Assembly: GCA_002339125.1 (NCBI GenBank) | Contig: DDJQ01000101.1 | Span: 1 to 16,125 of the forward strand | Direction of reading: 5' to 3' | DNA length: 16,125 nucleotides | Source of the DNA: Alteromonadaceae bacterium UBA2620 | Lineage (GTDB): Bacteria; Pseudomonadota; Gammaproteobacteria; Enterobacterales; Alteromonadaceae | Program-made: the position numbers and the translations under genes | Notes under the pieces: generated by a model | The model's input: the letters and a program-made list of their open reading frames with translations, nothing else | Told to the model about the DNA's origin: nothing | Database searches by the model: none | In this document: piece by piece, positions 5,775 through 13,311 of the stretch | Position numbering within the stretch: position 1 is the stretch's first letter | Layout of the letters: each line of letters opens with the position of its first letter

Positions 5775-6329
5775 ATGACTGAAGAAGAAAACAAACCAAA
5801 GAAACGTTGGTACGTTGTACAAGCTTATTCTCAGTACGAGTCACGTGTTAAGAAGACCCTGCTTGAATACATCAAAATGCACGGCATGGAAGACTACTTT
5901 GGTCAGGTGTTAGTACCGACCGAAGAAGTGGTAGAAATGCGTGCTGGCCAGAAGCGTAAATCTGAGCGTAAATTTTACCCGGGTTACGTACTGGTTGAGA
6001 TGGAAATGAACGAAGACTCATGGCACTTGGTTAAAAGTGTGCCACGCGTATTAGGTTTCATTGGCGGTACATCAGATCGCCCTATGCCGATTTCTCAGCG
6101 TGAAGCCGATGCCATTCTTAACCGTCTGGAAGAGTCTGTTGATAAGCCGAAGCCGAAAACACTGTTCGAGCCAGGCGAAGTAGTACGCGTTATCGATGGC
6201 CCATTTGCCGATTTCAACGGTGTGGTAGAAGAAGTCGACTACGAAAAGAGCCGCGTAAAAGTGTCGGTACTTATCTTTGGTCGTTCTACACCGGTCGATC
6301 TGGAATTCAGCCAGGTCGAGAAAGGTTAA
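5775..6329 (+). CDS. nusG: Transcription termination/antitermination factor NusG
   Basis: A 184-residue protein (E. coli 181) that binds the RNA polymerase clamp to suppress pausing and couples polymerase to Rho or to ribosomal S10. The NGN domain spans about residues 10-122, with RWYVVQAYS at 11-19 and RKFYPGYVLVEM at 65-76. A Pro/Lys-rich linker (124-129) leads to the KOW domain from 132 (FEPGEVVRVIDGPFADFNGVV) to the end. The start lies three bases after the secE stop, so the two genes are cotranscribed. A strong intrinsic terminator 20 nt after its stop separates it from rplK. Confidence 0.98.
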   Translation: MTEEENKPKKRWYVVQAYSQYESRVKKTLLEYIKMHGMEDYFGQVLVPTEEVVEMRAGQKRKSERKFYPGYVLVEMEMNEDSWHLVKSVPRVLGFIGGTSDRPMPISQREADAILNRLEESVDKPKPKTLFEPGEVVRVIDGPFADFNGVVEEVDYEKSRVKVSVLIFGRSTPVDLEFSQVEKG

Positions 6330-6348
6330 ATACCCGCAATATCCTTTC

Positions 6349-6384
6349 AAAGCCTTATCGCCAGATGGCGATAAGGCTTTTTGC
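6349..6384 (+). terminator. Intrinsic terminator after secE-nusG
   Basis: A perfect 14-bp stem, AAAGCCTTATCGCC with GGCGATAAGGCTTT, around AGAT (6349-6380), running directly into a T-tract (TTTTTGCTTT). A textbook Rho-independent terminator. Confidence 0.95.
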
Positions 6385-6422
6385 TTTATATAAGCAATAC
6401 GAAAAGTAATTTGTATAAGTGG

Positions 6423-6451
6423 TTGCATCAGGCTATTTGTTAGCCTATAAT
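6423..6451 (+). promoter_or_regulatory. Promoter of the rplKA(JL-rpoBC) operon
   Basis: TTGCAT (6423-6428), a 17-nt spacer and a perfect TATAAT (6446-6451), followed by a GC-rich discriminator TCGCGCCCC. This is a strong sigma-70 promoter with the discriminator type expected for stringent control, placed right after the nusG terminator. The spacer contains an inverted repeat AGGCTA / TAGCCT (6430-6446). Confidence 0.88.
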
Positions 6452-6457
6452 TCGCGC

Positions 6458-6541
6458 CCCTTTTATTGGAACCGGGGAGCCGATTGAGCAGATAATCTCG
6501 ATATCTGCGAGGCGTCAGACCCACTAACGAGAGCATTTAAA
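6458..6541 (+). promoter_or_regulatory. rplK mRNA leader, probable L1 autoregulatory site
   Basis: An untranslated leader of about 85 nt from the predicted start to the rplK ATG. It contains a 7-bp hairpin GCAGATA / TATCTGC (6488-6508), flanked by GAGCC and GGCGTC blocks that can pair further. In E. coli, L1 binds the rplK leader and represses rplKA translation. Position and structure here fit that, but I cannot confirm the L1 recognition bases by eye. Confidence 0.55.
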
Positions 6542-6970
6542 ATGGCTAAAAAAGTAACAGGCTTAATTAAGCTACAGGTTGCAGCCGGTGCTGCTAACCC
6601 GTCACCACCAGTTGGTCCAGCACTTGGTCAACATGGTGTAAACATCATGGAATTCTGTAAGGCTTTCAACGCAAAAACTGAAAGTCTTGAGAAAGGCGCT
6701 CCAGTACCAGTAGAAATTACTGTATACGAAGACCGCTCTTTCACATTCGAAACCAAAACGCCTCCTGCTTCTTACCTGCTGAAAAAAGCGGCTGGTATCA
6801 AGAGCGGTTCTGGCCGTCCTAACACTGAAAAAGTGGGTACTGTTACCCGTGCTCAACTGGAAGAAATTGCCAAGACTAAAGAGCCGGATCTGACAGCTGC
6901 TGACCTGGACGCTGCAGTACGTACAATTGCGGGTTCTGCTCGCTCAATGGGCTTGAAGGTAGAGGGTTAA
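6542..6970 (+). CDS. rplK: 50S ribosomal protein L11
   Basis: 142 residues, the same length as in E. coli. L11 binds the 23S rRNA GTPase-associated region at the base of the L7/L12 stalk, acts in factor-dependent GTP hydrolysis and is needed for RelA activation. The N-terminal domain (about 1-70) has the MAKKV start and the proline-rich AANPSPPVGPALGQHGVNIMEFCKAFN segment, split here over residues 17-44. The C-terminal RNA-binding domain has SGSGRPNTEKVGTVT and ends ARSMGLKVEG. First gene of the rplKA transcript; rplA starts four bases after its stop, suggesting coupled translation under L1 control. Confidence 0.98.
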   Translation: MAKKVTGLIKLQVAAGAANPSPPVGPALGQHGVNIMEFCKAFNAKTESLEKGAPVPVEITVYEDRSFTFETKTPPASYLLKKAAGIKSGSGRPNTEKVGTVTRAQLEEIAKTKEPDLTAADLDAAVRTIAGSARSMGLKVEG

Positions 6971-6974
6971 TCGA

Positions 6975-7670
6975 ATGGCTAAATTAACTAAACGCGCACG
7001 TTTAATCCGTGACAAGGTTGATGCAACCAAAGAGTACGATATTGCTGAAGCAGTTGCGCTGTTAAAAGAACTGGCTACTGCCAACTTTGCAGAAAGTGTA
7101 GACGTTGCTATCAATCTGGGTATCGACGCTAAGAAATCTGACCAAAACGTTCGTGGTGCAACTGTACTGCCAAACGGTACTGGTAAAGATGTTCGCGTTG
7201 CTGTATTCACTCAGGGTGCAAACGCTGAAGCGGCTAAAGAAGCCGGTGCTGACATCGTTGGCATGGATGACCTGGCTGACCAGGTTAAGAAAGGCGAAAT
7301 GAACTTTGACGTAGTAGTGGCCAGCCCGGACGCAATGCGCGTTGTTGGTCAGTTAGGTCAAATCTTAGGTCCACGTGGCCTGATGCCTAACCCTAAGACT
7401 GGTACTGTAACGCCAGACGTTGCTACTGCAGTTAAAAATGCTAAAGCTGGTCAGGTTCGCTACCGTAATGATAAGAACGGTATCATCCACGCCAGCATTG
7501 GTAAGATTGCTTTTGAAGCAAATCAAATCCAGGAAAACTTAGAAGCATTACTGGAAGCACTGAAGAAAGCTAAGCCTTCTTCTGCTAAAGGTACTTACAT
7601 CAAGAAAGTTAGTCTGAGCACCACTATGGGCGCCGGCGTTTCTGTTGATAAGGCGACCGTAGGTCAGTAA
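6975..7670 (+). CDS. rplA: 50S ribosomal protein L1
   Basis: 231 residues (E. coli 234). L1 forms the mobile stalk at the E site that handles deacylated tRNA exit, and in E. coli it is the translational repressor of its own operon. Recognised by the start KLTKRARLIRDKVD, by GPRGLMPNPKTGTVTPDV in the middle, and by QVRYRNDKNGIIHASIGK followed by the conserved end STTMGAGVSVD. It follows rplK by four bases. No terminator is seen between it and the rplJ leader, so rplKA transcripts probably read on into rplJL-rpoBC. Confidence 0.98.
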   Translation: MAKLTKRARLIRDKVDATKEYDIAEAVALLKELATANFAESVDVAINLGIDAKKSDQNVRGATVLPNGTGKDVRVAVFTQGANAEAAKEAGADIVGMDDLADQVKKGEMNFDVVVASPDAMRVVGQLGQILGPRGLMPNPKTGTVTPDVATAVKNAKAGQVRYRNDKNGIIHASIGKIAFEANQIQENLEALLEALKKAKPSSAKGTYIKKVSLSTTMGAGVSVDKATVGQ

Positions 7671-7678
7671 TGCCCCTT

Positions 7679-7968
7679 GCTGGTTACTTTAACCGGCATT
7701 CTCTTCGGTTTTGGGTTGGAGCCATTATATCGCTAAGCGAATACTGGCTCCCGTCCTAGACCGCAGGCGTAACGCAGTAAAAGAGGTAAGAGAACTTTTA
7801 CACTAATGCGTTACTTAATCAACCAGCCTGCGCAGACGGTGGTTTGAACTCAGACTCTCTGGGATAACAAACACCGTAGAGCGGTGGCTTCAATTGGTGA
7901 AGTCATCAATCTGTGAACCCTGATTAGGTAGTTGCTTTTACTTGATCAGATTTTAAGAGGTGAACTCA
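7679..7968 (+). promoter_or_regulatory. rplJ leader, highly structured, probable L10-(L12)4 control region
   Basis: A 290-nt rplA-rplJ spacer. A nested stem builds up from 7751-7755/7835-7839, through CGCAGGC / GCCTGCG (7762-7768/7826-7832) and GTAACGCA / TGCGTTAC (7769-7776/7807-7814), to GTAAAAG / CTTTTAC (7777-7783/7795-7801). It is flanked by GGAGCC / GGCTCC upstream and by CACCG / CGGTG (7872-7886) and CTTCA / TGAAG (7888-7902) downstream. In E. coli the L10-L12 complex binds this leader and blocks rplJ translation. The pairing is seen directly; the regulatory role is from family knowledge. A separate rplJ promoter is not clear. Confidence 0.75.
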
Positions 7969-8487
7969 GTGGCACTAGGTTTAGCAGCAAAAAAAGAGAT
8001 CGTAGCAGAGGTTTCCGAAGTTGCATCTCGCGCTCTATCCGTAGCCGTTGCTGAATACCGTGGGATGGAAGTTGCAGATCTGACTGACCTGCGCGTTAAA
8101 GCTCGTGAGCAAGGCGTATACCTGAAGGTTGTACGTAATACTCTGGCAAAACGTGCGTTAGCAGATAGCAAATTTTCAGATTTAGAAAGCGCCTTAACTG
8201 GCCCGCTTATCTATGGTTTCTCTATCGATGCACCTGGCGGTGCAGCACGTCTTTTCAAAGACTTCGGTAAAACCAACGAAAAGCTGAAAGTTACTGCACT
8301 TTCAATTGGTAGTGGTCTGCTTGGTCCAGAAAAACTGGATGCAGTGGCGTCTCTGCCTACCCGCGACGAAGCGCTTGCAAAACTACTTGCAACCTTCAAA
8401 GCACCAGCCGAGAAATTCGTTCGTACTATCAACGAAGTTCCTGGCAAGTTTGTGCGCGTATTGGCGGCGGTCAAAGACACCAAGTAA
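7969..8487 (+). CDS. rplJ: 50S ribosomal protein L10
   Basis: L10 anchors the L7/L12 dimers on the ribosome stalk and, as the L10-L12 complex, represses its own mRNA in E. coli. I choose GTG 7969 as the start: AGAGGTG (7956-7962) lies 6 nt upstream and the product then begins ALGLAAKKEIVAEVSEVA, aligned with the MALNLQDKQAIVAEVSEVA start of E. coli L10. A GTG at 7960, three codons earlier, would overlap the Shine-Dalgarno and is rejected. That gives 172 residues (E. coli 165). The N-terminal globular domain has the VVRNTLAKRAL rRNA-binding helix. The C-terminal helix after about residue 137 is the L7/L12 docking site; its GKFVRVLAAVKD resembles GKLVRTLAAVRD of E. coli. Confidence 0.95.
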   Translation: MALGLAAKKEIVAEVSEVASRALSVAVAEYRGMEVADLTDLRVKAREQGVYLKVVRNTLAKRALADSKFSDLESALTGPLIYGFSIDAPGGAARLFKDFGKTNEKLKVTALSIGSGLLGPEKLDAVASLPTRDEALAKLLATFKAPAEKFVRTINEVPGKFVRVLAAVKDTK

Positions 8488-8544
8488 TTGGCGTTTTTGG
8501 CATATTGATTTTTTTAACATTTTAATCCCAGGAGTTTAGAGAAA

Positions 8545-8919
8545 ATGGCTCTAACTAAAGAAGATATCTTAAACGCGATCGCTGAAATGCCAGTAATGGA
8601 ACTGGTTGAACTGATCGAAGCAGCTGAAGAGAAATTCAACGTATCTGCTGCTGCTGTTGCAGTTGCTGGTCCTGCTGTAGCTGGTGAAGCAGCTGCTGCA
8701 GAAGAGAAAACTGAATTTGACGTTGTAATGACTTCATTCGGTGGCAACAAAGTTGCAGTAATCAAAGCAGTTCGCGGCGCGACTGGCTTAGGTCTGAAAG
8801 AAGCGAAAGAAGTAGTTGAATCTGCTCCTAAAGCTATCAAAGAAGGCGTAAGCAAAGAAGAAGCTGAAGCACTGAAGAAAGAGCTTGAAGAAGCTGGTGC
8901 AGAAGTTGAAATCAAGTAA
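8545..8919 (+). CDS. rplL: 50S ribosomal protein L7/L12
   Basis: 124 residues (E. coli 121). L7/L12 is the multicopy stalk protein that recruits and activates translational GTPases. Residues 1-35 form the dimerisation and L10-binding domain, 36-55 an Ala/Val/Glu-rich flexible hinge, and 56-124 the globular factor-binding domain with FDVVMTSFGGNKVAVIKAVR and the GLGLKEAKEVVESAPK helix. The protein is strongly acidic. It starts 57 bp after rplJ with AGGAG about 11 nt before ATG. The stop codon lies inside a 12-bp hairpin, and the rpoB attenuator follows, which lets stalk protein be made in excess of polymerase. Confidence 0.98.
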   Translation: MALTKEDILNAIAEMPVMELVELIEAAEEKFNVSAAAVAVAGPAVAGEAAAAEEKTEFDVVMTSFGGNKVAVIKAVRGATGLGLKEAKEVVESAPKAIKEGVSKEEAEALKKELEEAGAEVEIK

Positions 8920-8940
8920 TCTGCACTAGCAGATTGCTTG
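8913..8940 (+). other. Hairpin spanning the rplL stop codon
   Basis: CAAGTAATCTGC (8913-8924) pairs with GCAGATTGCTTG (8929-8940) over 12 bp with one G-T wobble, around ACTA. The TAA stop (8917-8919) is in the left arm. The rplL-rpoB spacer of E. coli contains an RNase III processing site, so this may be an RNase III or 3'-stability structure; that is inference. Confidence 0.55.
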
Positions 8941-8953
8941 CCAGAAATGGCAC

Positions 8954-8986
8954 AGGCTGGTGGTTTTTTTGACCACCAGCCTTTTT
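8954..8986 (+). terminator. rplL-rpoB attenuator
   Basis: An 11-bp stem, AGGCTGGTGGT with ACCACCAGCCT, around TTTTTTG, ending in TTTTT. It occupies the position of the E. coli rplL-rpoB attenuator, a partial terminator that lowers rpoBC expression relative to the ribosomal genes. I cannot tell readthrough from sequence. Confidence 0.92.
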
Positions 8987-9202
8987 GCGCTGTAGGGTGT
9001 ACGGTTTATTACCCTTGTCTGTACACATCATGCGCCACCACCGAGAATAATTTATTTAGCAATAAACCAACGAGTTAACTAAAAATTGGCTAATTTTTGG
9101 TGTATGCTATCTGATTGTTCCCTGTGAAAGGGTACTGGAAGTTTGTTGTCGACGTGTATTACGGCAACAGGTTGGGTCTAAAATCAGCAGGCTGAGGAAC
9201 CC
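8987..9202 (+). promoter_or_regulatory. rpoB leader region
   Basis: Untranslated stretch between the attenuator and rpoB. It holds an 8-bp hairpin with one wobble, TGTTGTCG / CGGCAACA (9144-9169), and a weaker fold around the Shine-Dalgarno: GGGT 9174-9177 with ACCC 9199-9202, and TCAG with CTGA inside. The ribosome site GAGGAA (9195-9199) could thus be partly masked. TATGCT at 9103-9108 is a possible -10, but no matching -35 is at 16-18 nt, so a dedicated promoter is not supported. Confidence 0.45.
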
Positions 9203-12200
9203 ATGGTTTACTCTTATAGCGAAAAGAAACGTATCCGTAAGGATTTTGGCAAACGCCCACAGGTATTGGAAATTCCATACCTTCTTTCAATCCAGCTAGA
9301 TTCTTTCAAGAAATTTATTGATATCGATGTAGATGGTCAATATGGTTTGGAAGCAGCATTCCGCTCTGTGTTTCCAATTAAAAGTTACTCTGGCAATTCA
9401 GAATTACAATATGTAAGTTATCGTCTTGGCGAGCCGGTATTTGACGTAAAAGAATGTCAAATCCGAGGCGTAACCTTCTCCGCGCCGTTAAGAGTCAAAC
9501 TGCGCCTGGTATTATTCGATAAAGAAGCAGCACCTGGTACTGTAAAAGACATTAAAGAACAAGAAGTGTACATGGGTGAGATCCCGTTAATGACAGAGAA
9601 CGGTACGTTCGTCATTAATGGTACCGAGCGTGTTATCGTTTCTCAGCTGCACCGTTCTCCTGGCGTGTTCTATGATCACGACAAAGGCAAAACGCACTCT
9701 TCAGGTAAAGTTCTCTACAACGCACGCGTAATTCCTTACCGTGGTTCGTGGTTAGACTTTGAGTTTGATCCGAAAGATAACCTGTTTGTACGTATCGACC
9801 GTCGCCGTAAGCTGCCTGCAACTATTATCTTACGCGCACTGGAAATGACCACTGAAGAGATCCTTGATACCTTCTTCGACAAAATCCAGGTGCGTATTGC
9901 CGATAACAAGATGCTGATGGAAGTCGTTCCTGATCGCCTGCGCGGTGAAACGGCTCAATTCGACATTCTTGATGGCGAAGGCAATGTGCTGGTTGAAACC
10001 GGCCGTCGTATCTCTGCCCGTCACACCCGTGCTTTAGAAAAAGCCGGTGTTACTGAGCTGGAAGTACCGGTTGAGTATCTGGCTGGCCGTGTGTATGGCG
10101 AGACTTACATTAACGAAGACACCGGTGAAGTGCTGGTTAATGCTAACGACGAAGTGACTCTGGAAACGCTGGCTGCATTAAGCCAGGCGGGTATTAAAGA
10201 GTTCACCACGCTGTACATTAACGAACTGGATCACGGTTCGTATATCTCTGATACGCTGCGAATCGACAGCTCAACAAATCGCCTGGAAGCACTGGTAGAA
10301 ATCTACCGTATGATGCGTCCTGGTGAACCACCTACAAAAGATGCTGCTGAAACGCTGTTCGATAACCTGTTCTTCTCAGATGAACGTTACGATCTGTCTT
10401 CGGTTGGTCGTATGAAGTTCAACCGCCGTTTAGGTCGTGAAGAGCTGGTAGGTTCAGGCACCCTGGATAAGCAAGACATCATCGATGTAATGAAACAGCT
10501 TATCCTGATCCGTGACGGTAAAGACGAAGTGGACGATATCGACCACTTAGGTAACCGTCGTATCCGTTCTGTTGGCGAAATGGCCGAAAACCAGTTCCGC
10601 GTTGGTCTTGTTCGTGTTGAACGTGCCGTTAAAGAACGTTTGTCTCTGGGTGACCTGGACAACGTTATGCCGCAGGACCTGATCAACGCCAAGCCAATTT
10701 CAGCAGCGGTTAAAGAATTCTTCGGTTCTTCTCAGCTGTCTCAGTTTATGGACCAGAACAACCCGCTGTCAGAAGTAACGCATAAGCGTCGTATTTCTGC
10801 CTTAGGCCCGGGTGGTCTGACTCGTGAACGTGCAGGCTTTGAGGTTAGGGACGTACACCCGACGCACTACGGTCGTCTGTGTCCAATCGAAACCCCTGAA
10901 GGTCCGAACATCGGTCTGATTAACTCATTGGCGAGCTTTGCCCGTACCAATGACTTTGGTTTCCTTGAAACACCTTTCCGTCGCATTGTAGACGGTGTGG
11001 TAACCGATGAAATCGATTACTTATCAGCGATTGAAGAAGGTCAGTTCGCTATTGCTCAGGCAAACGTAGCGCTGACTGAAAACATGGAACTGCTGGACGA
11101 CCTGATCCCTTGTCGTCACCGCGGTGAAACCACTTTGATGCCAAAAGAAGACATCAAATATATGGACGTTTCACCACAGCAGATCGTGTCGATTGCTGCG
11201 AGCATTATCCCGTTCCTGGAACACGATGATGCTAACCGTGCCTTGATGGGTGCCAACATGCAACGTCAGGCAGTACCTACCTTGCGTGCTGATAAGCCGC
11301 TGGTTGGTACCGGTATGGAAAAAACCATCGCTGTAGACTCCGGTGTAACCGTAGTGGCTAAGCGTGGTGGTGTTATCGACTATGTTGATGCTAGCCGTAT
11401 CGTGGTGAAGGTTGATGAAGATGAAATGTTTGCTGGTGAAGCCGGTATCGACATTTACAACCTGAACAAGTACACCCGTTCTAACCAGAACACCTGTATT
11501 AACCAGCGTCCAACCTGTAGCGTCGGTGACCCGATTGTAGCTGGCGATGTACTGGCAGACGGTCCGTCTACGGACTTAGGTGATCTGGCCCTTGGTCAGA
11601 ACATGCGTATCGCGTTCATGCCTTGGAACGGTTACAACTTCGAAGACTCGATCCTGATCTCTGAGCGTGTTGCGCAGGAAGACCGTTTCACAACGATCCA
11701 CATTCAGGAACTGAGCTGTATCGCTCGTGACACCAAGTTAGGGCCAGAAGAAATTTCTTCTGATATTCCAAACGTAGGTGAGTCTGCTCTAGGCAAGCTG
11801 GATGAGTCCGGCGTTGTATACATCGGTGCAGAAGTGAAAGGCGGTGACATTCTGGTCGGTAAAGTAACGCCTAAAGGCGAAACTCAGCTGACCCCAGAAG
11901 AAAAGCTACTCCGTGCTATCTTTGGTGAAAAAGCGTCTGACGTGAAAGATACCTCATTACGTGTACCAAACTCTGTACACGGTACGGTTATCGACGTTCA
12001 GGTATTTACCCGTGATGGCGTAGAAAAAGACAAGCGTGCCCTGGAAATTGAAGACATGCAGTTACGTCAGGTTAAGAAAGACCTGTCTGACGAATTCAAT
12101 ATCCTGGCCGACGGTATCTTCGCACGTGCAGCAAACCTGCTGCTCAAAGCAGGCGTAGACCAGGGTAAACTGGACAGCATGCCGCGTGAGAAATGGTTCG

Positions 12201-13231
12201 ATATCCCACTGTCAGATGCTGATCTGCAGAGTGATTTAGACCAAATCGGTGCCCAGCACGACGAAATCAAAGCTGATTTCGATAAGAAATTTGAAGTTAA
12301 GCGTCGCAAGATCACTCAAGGCGATGACCTGGCACCAGGCGTACTGAAGATCGTTAAGGTCTACCTTGCTGTTAAACGTCACATCCAGCCTGGTGACAAG
12401 ATGGCTGGTCGTCACGGTAACAAAGGTGTTATCTCTACCGTAATCCCGGTAGAAGATATGCCATACGATGAAAACGGTACGCCGGTAGACATCGTACTTA
12501 ACCCACTGGGTGTACCGTCGCGGATGAACATCGGTCAGATCCTTGAAACGCACTTAGGTATGGCTGCGCACGGTCTGGGCGTTAAGATCGACCGTATGCT
12601 TAAAGAGCAAGAAGAAATGCAAAAACTGCGTGGCTTCCTGCAAGAAGTGTACGACTTGGGTGACAACCCGAAACAAGTTGATATAGGCACCTTTACCGAC
12701 CACGAAGTACTGCGTTTAGCCGACAACCTGCGTAAGGGTGTACCGGTAGCAACACCAGTATTCGACGGCGCACGTGAAGCTGAAATCAAAGAGATGTTAA
12801 AACTGGCGGATATTCCAGAGAGCGGGCAAATTACCCTGTTTGATGGTCGTACGGGTCGTGAATTCGAACGTCCGGTTACCGTTGGTTACATGTACATGCT
12901 GAAACTGAACCACCTGGTTGACGACAAGATGCACGCGCGTTCAACTGGTTCTTACAGCCTGGTTACTCAGCAACCGCTGGGTGGTAAAGCACAATTCGGT
13001 GGTCAGCGCTTCGGTGAGATGGAAGTGTGGGCACTGGAAGCATACGGTGCCGCTTACACCCTGCAGGAAATGCTGACGGTTAAGTCGGATGACGTTAATG
13101 GCCGTACCAAGATGTACAAGAACATCGTTGATGGCGATCACAGAATGGAACCAGGTATGCCTGAGTCCTTCAACGTACTGCTTAAAGAAATCCGTTCACT
13201 CGGTATTAATATCGAGCTGGAAGAAAACTAA
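9203..13231 (+). CDS. rpoB: DNA-directed RNA polymerase subunit beta
   Basis: 1342 residues, the same total length as E. coli RpoB, and similar throughout from MVYSYSEKKRIRKDFGKRP to NIELEEN. It forms one pincer of RNA polymerase with the DNA and RNA channel walls. The rifampicin pocket is the sensitive type: GSSQLSQFMDQNNPLSEV then THKRRISALGPGG, with Asp517, His527 and Ser532 (E. coli 516, 526, 531, an offset of one), the only change in that stretch being Val for Ile at 525. Active-site lysines are conserved in PGDKMAGRHGNKGVIS near the C-terminus. Start ATG 9203 has GAGGAA four bases upstream. It is downstream of the attenuator and 80 bp before rpoC. No truncation or insertion was noted. 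Confidence 0.99.
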   Translation: MVYSYSEKKRIRKDFGKRPQVLEIPYLLSIQLDSFKKFIDIDVDGQYGLEAAFRSVFPIKSYSGNSELQYVSYRLGEPVFDVKECQIRGVTFSAPLRVKLRLVLFDKEAAPGTVKDIKEQEVYMGEIPLMTENGTFVINGTERVIVSQLHRSPGVFYDHDKGKTHSSGKVLYNARVIPYRGSWLDFEFDPKDNLFVRIDRRRKLPATIILRALEMTTEEILDTFFDKIQVRIADNKMLMEVVPDRLRGETAQFDILDGEGNVLVETGRRISARHTRALEKAGVTELEVPVEYLAGRVYGETYINEDTGEVLVNANDEVTLETLAALSQAGIKEFTTLYINELDHGSYISDTLRIDSSTNRLEALVEIYRMMRPGEPPTKDAAETLFDNLFFSDERYDLSSVGRMKFNRRLGREELVGSGTLDKQDIIDVMKQLILIRDGKDEVDDIDHLGNRRIRSVGEMAENQFRVGLVRVERAVKERLSLGDLDNVMPQDLINAKPISAAVKEFFGSSQLSQFMDQNNPLSEVTHKRRISALGPGGLTRERAGFEVRDVHPTHYGRLCPIETPEGPNIGLINSLASFARTNDFGFLETPFRRIVDGVVTDEIDYLSAIEEGQFAIAQANVALTENMELLDDLIPCRHRGETTLMPKEDIKYMDVSPQQIVSIAASIIPFLEHDDANRALMGANMQRQAVPTLRADKPLVGTGMEKTIAVDSGVTVVAKRGGVIDYVDASRIVVKVDEDEMFAGEAGIDIYNLNKYTRSNQNTCINQRPTCSVGDPIVAGDVLADGPSTDLGDLALGQNMRIAFMPWNGYNFEDSILISERVAQEDRFTTIHIQELSCIARDTKLGPEEISSDIPNVGESALGKLDESGVVYIGAEVKGGDILVGKVTPKGETQLTPEEKLLRAIFGEKASDVKDTSLRVPNSVHGTVIDVQVFTRDGVEKDKRALEIEDMQLRQVKKDLSDEFNILADGIFARAANLLLKAGVDQGKLDSMPREKWFDIPLSDADLQSDLDQIGAQHDEIKADFDKKFEVKRRKITQGDDLAPGVLKIVKVYLAVKRHIQPGDKMAGRHGNKGVISTVIPVEDMPYDENGTPVDIVLNPLGVPSRMNIGQILETHLGMAAHGLGVKIDRMLKEQEEMQKLRGFLQEVYDLGDNPKQVDIGTFTDHEVLRLADNLRKGVPVATPVFDGAREAEIKEMLKLADIPESGQITLFDGRTGREFERPVTVGYMYMLKLNHLVDDKMHARSTGSYSLVTQQPLGGKAQFGGQRFGEMEVWALEAYGAAYTLQEMLTVKSDDVNGRTKMYKNIVDGDHRMEPGMPESFNVLLKEIRSLGINIELEEN

Positions 13232-13262
13232 GCGGGCCGTTTGTTGCCATAATTGATTGAGT

Positions 13263-13282
13263 TGGCCCGGGTAACCGGGCCA
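13263..13282 (+). other. rpoB-rpoC intercistronic GNRA-capped hairpin
   Basis: TGGCCCGG (13263-13270) and CCGGGCCA (13275-13282) form a perfect GC-rich 8-bp stem closed by GTAA, a GNRA tetraloop. No T-run follows, so it is not a terminator. It lies 29 nt before the rpoC start and may stabilise or delimit the rpoB message; this is inference. Confidence 0.6.
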
Positions 13283-13311
13283 TAGAGACTGACTCCGCCG
13301 GGAGAGTATTT

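Noticed and set aside
6072..6536. Minus-strand 154-residue open frame
   Set aside because: It runs antisense to nusG, its terminator and the rplK promoter, and has no recognisable features.
8514..8915. Minus-strand Ser/Ala-rich 133-residue open frame over rplL
   Set aside because: A shadow of the Ala/Glu-rich rplL codons.
9103..9108. Dedicated rpoB promoter with -10 TATGCT
   Set aside because: No acceptable -35 at 16-18 nt and no correctly spaced TG extension. Transcription through the attenuator is sufficient.
10742..10830. Possible natural rifampicin-resistance changes in rpoB
   Set aside because: The main resistance positions (Asp517, His527, Ser532 here) are the sensitive type. Val525 for Ile is conservative.
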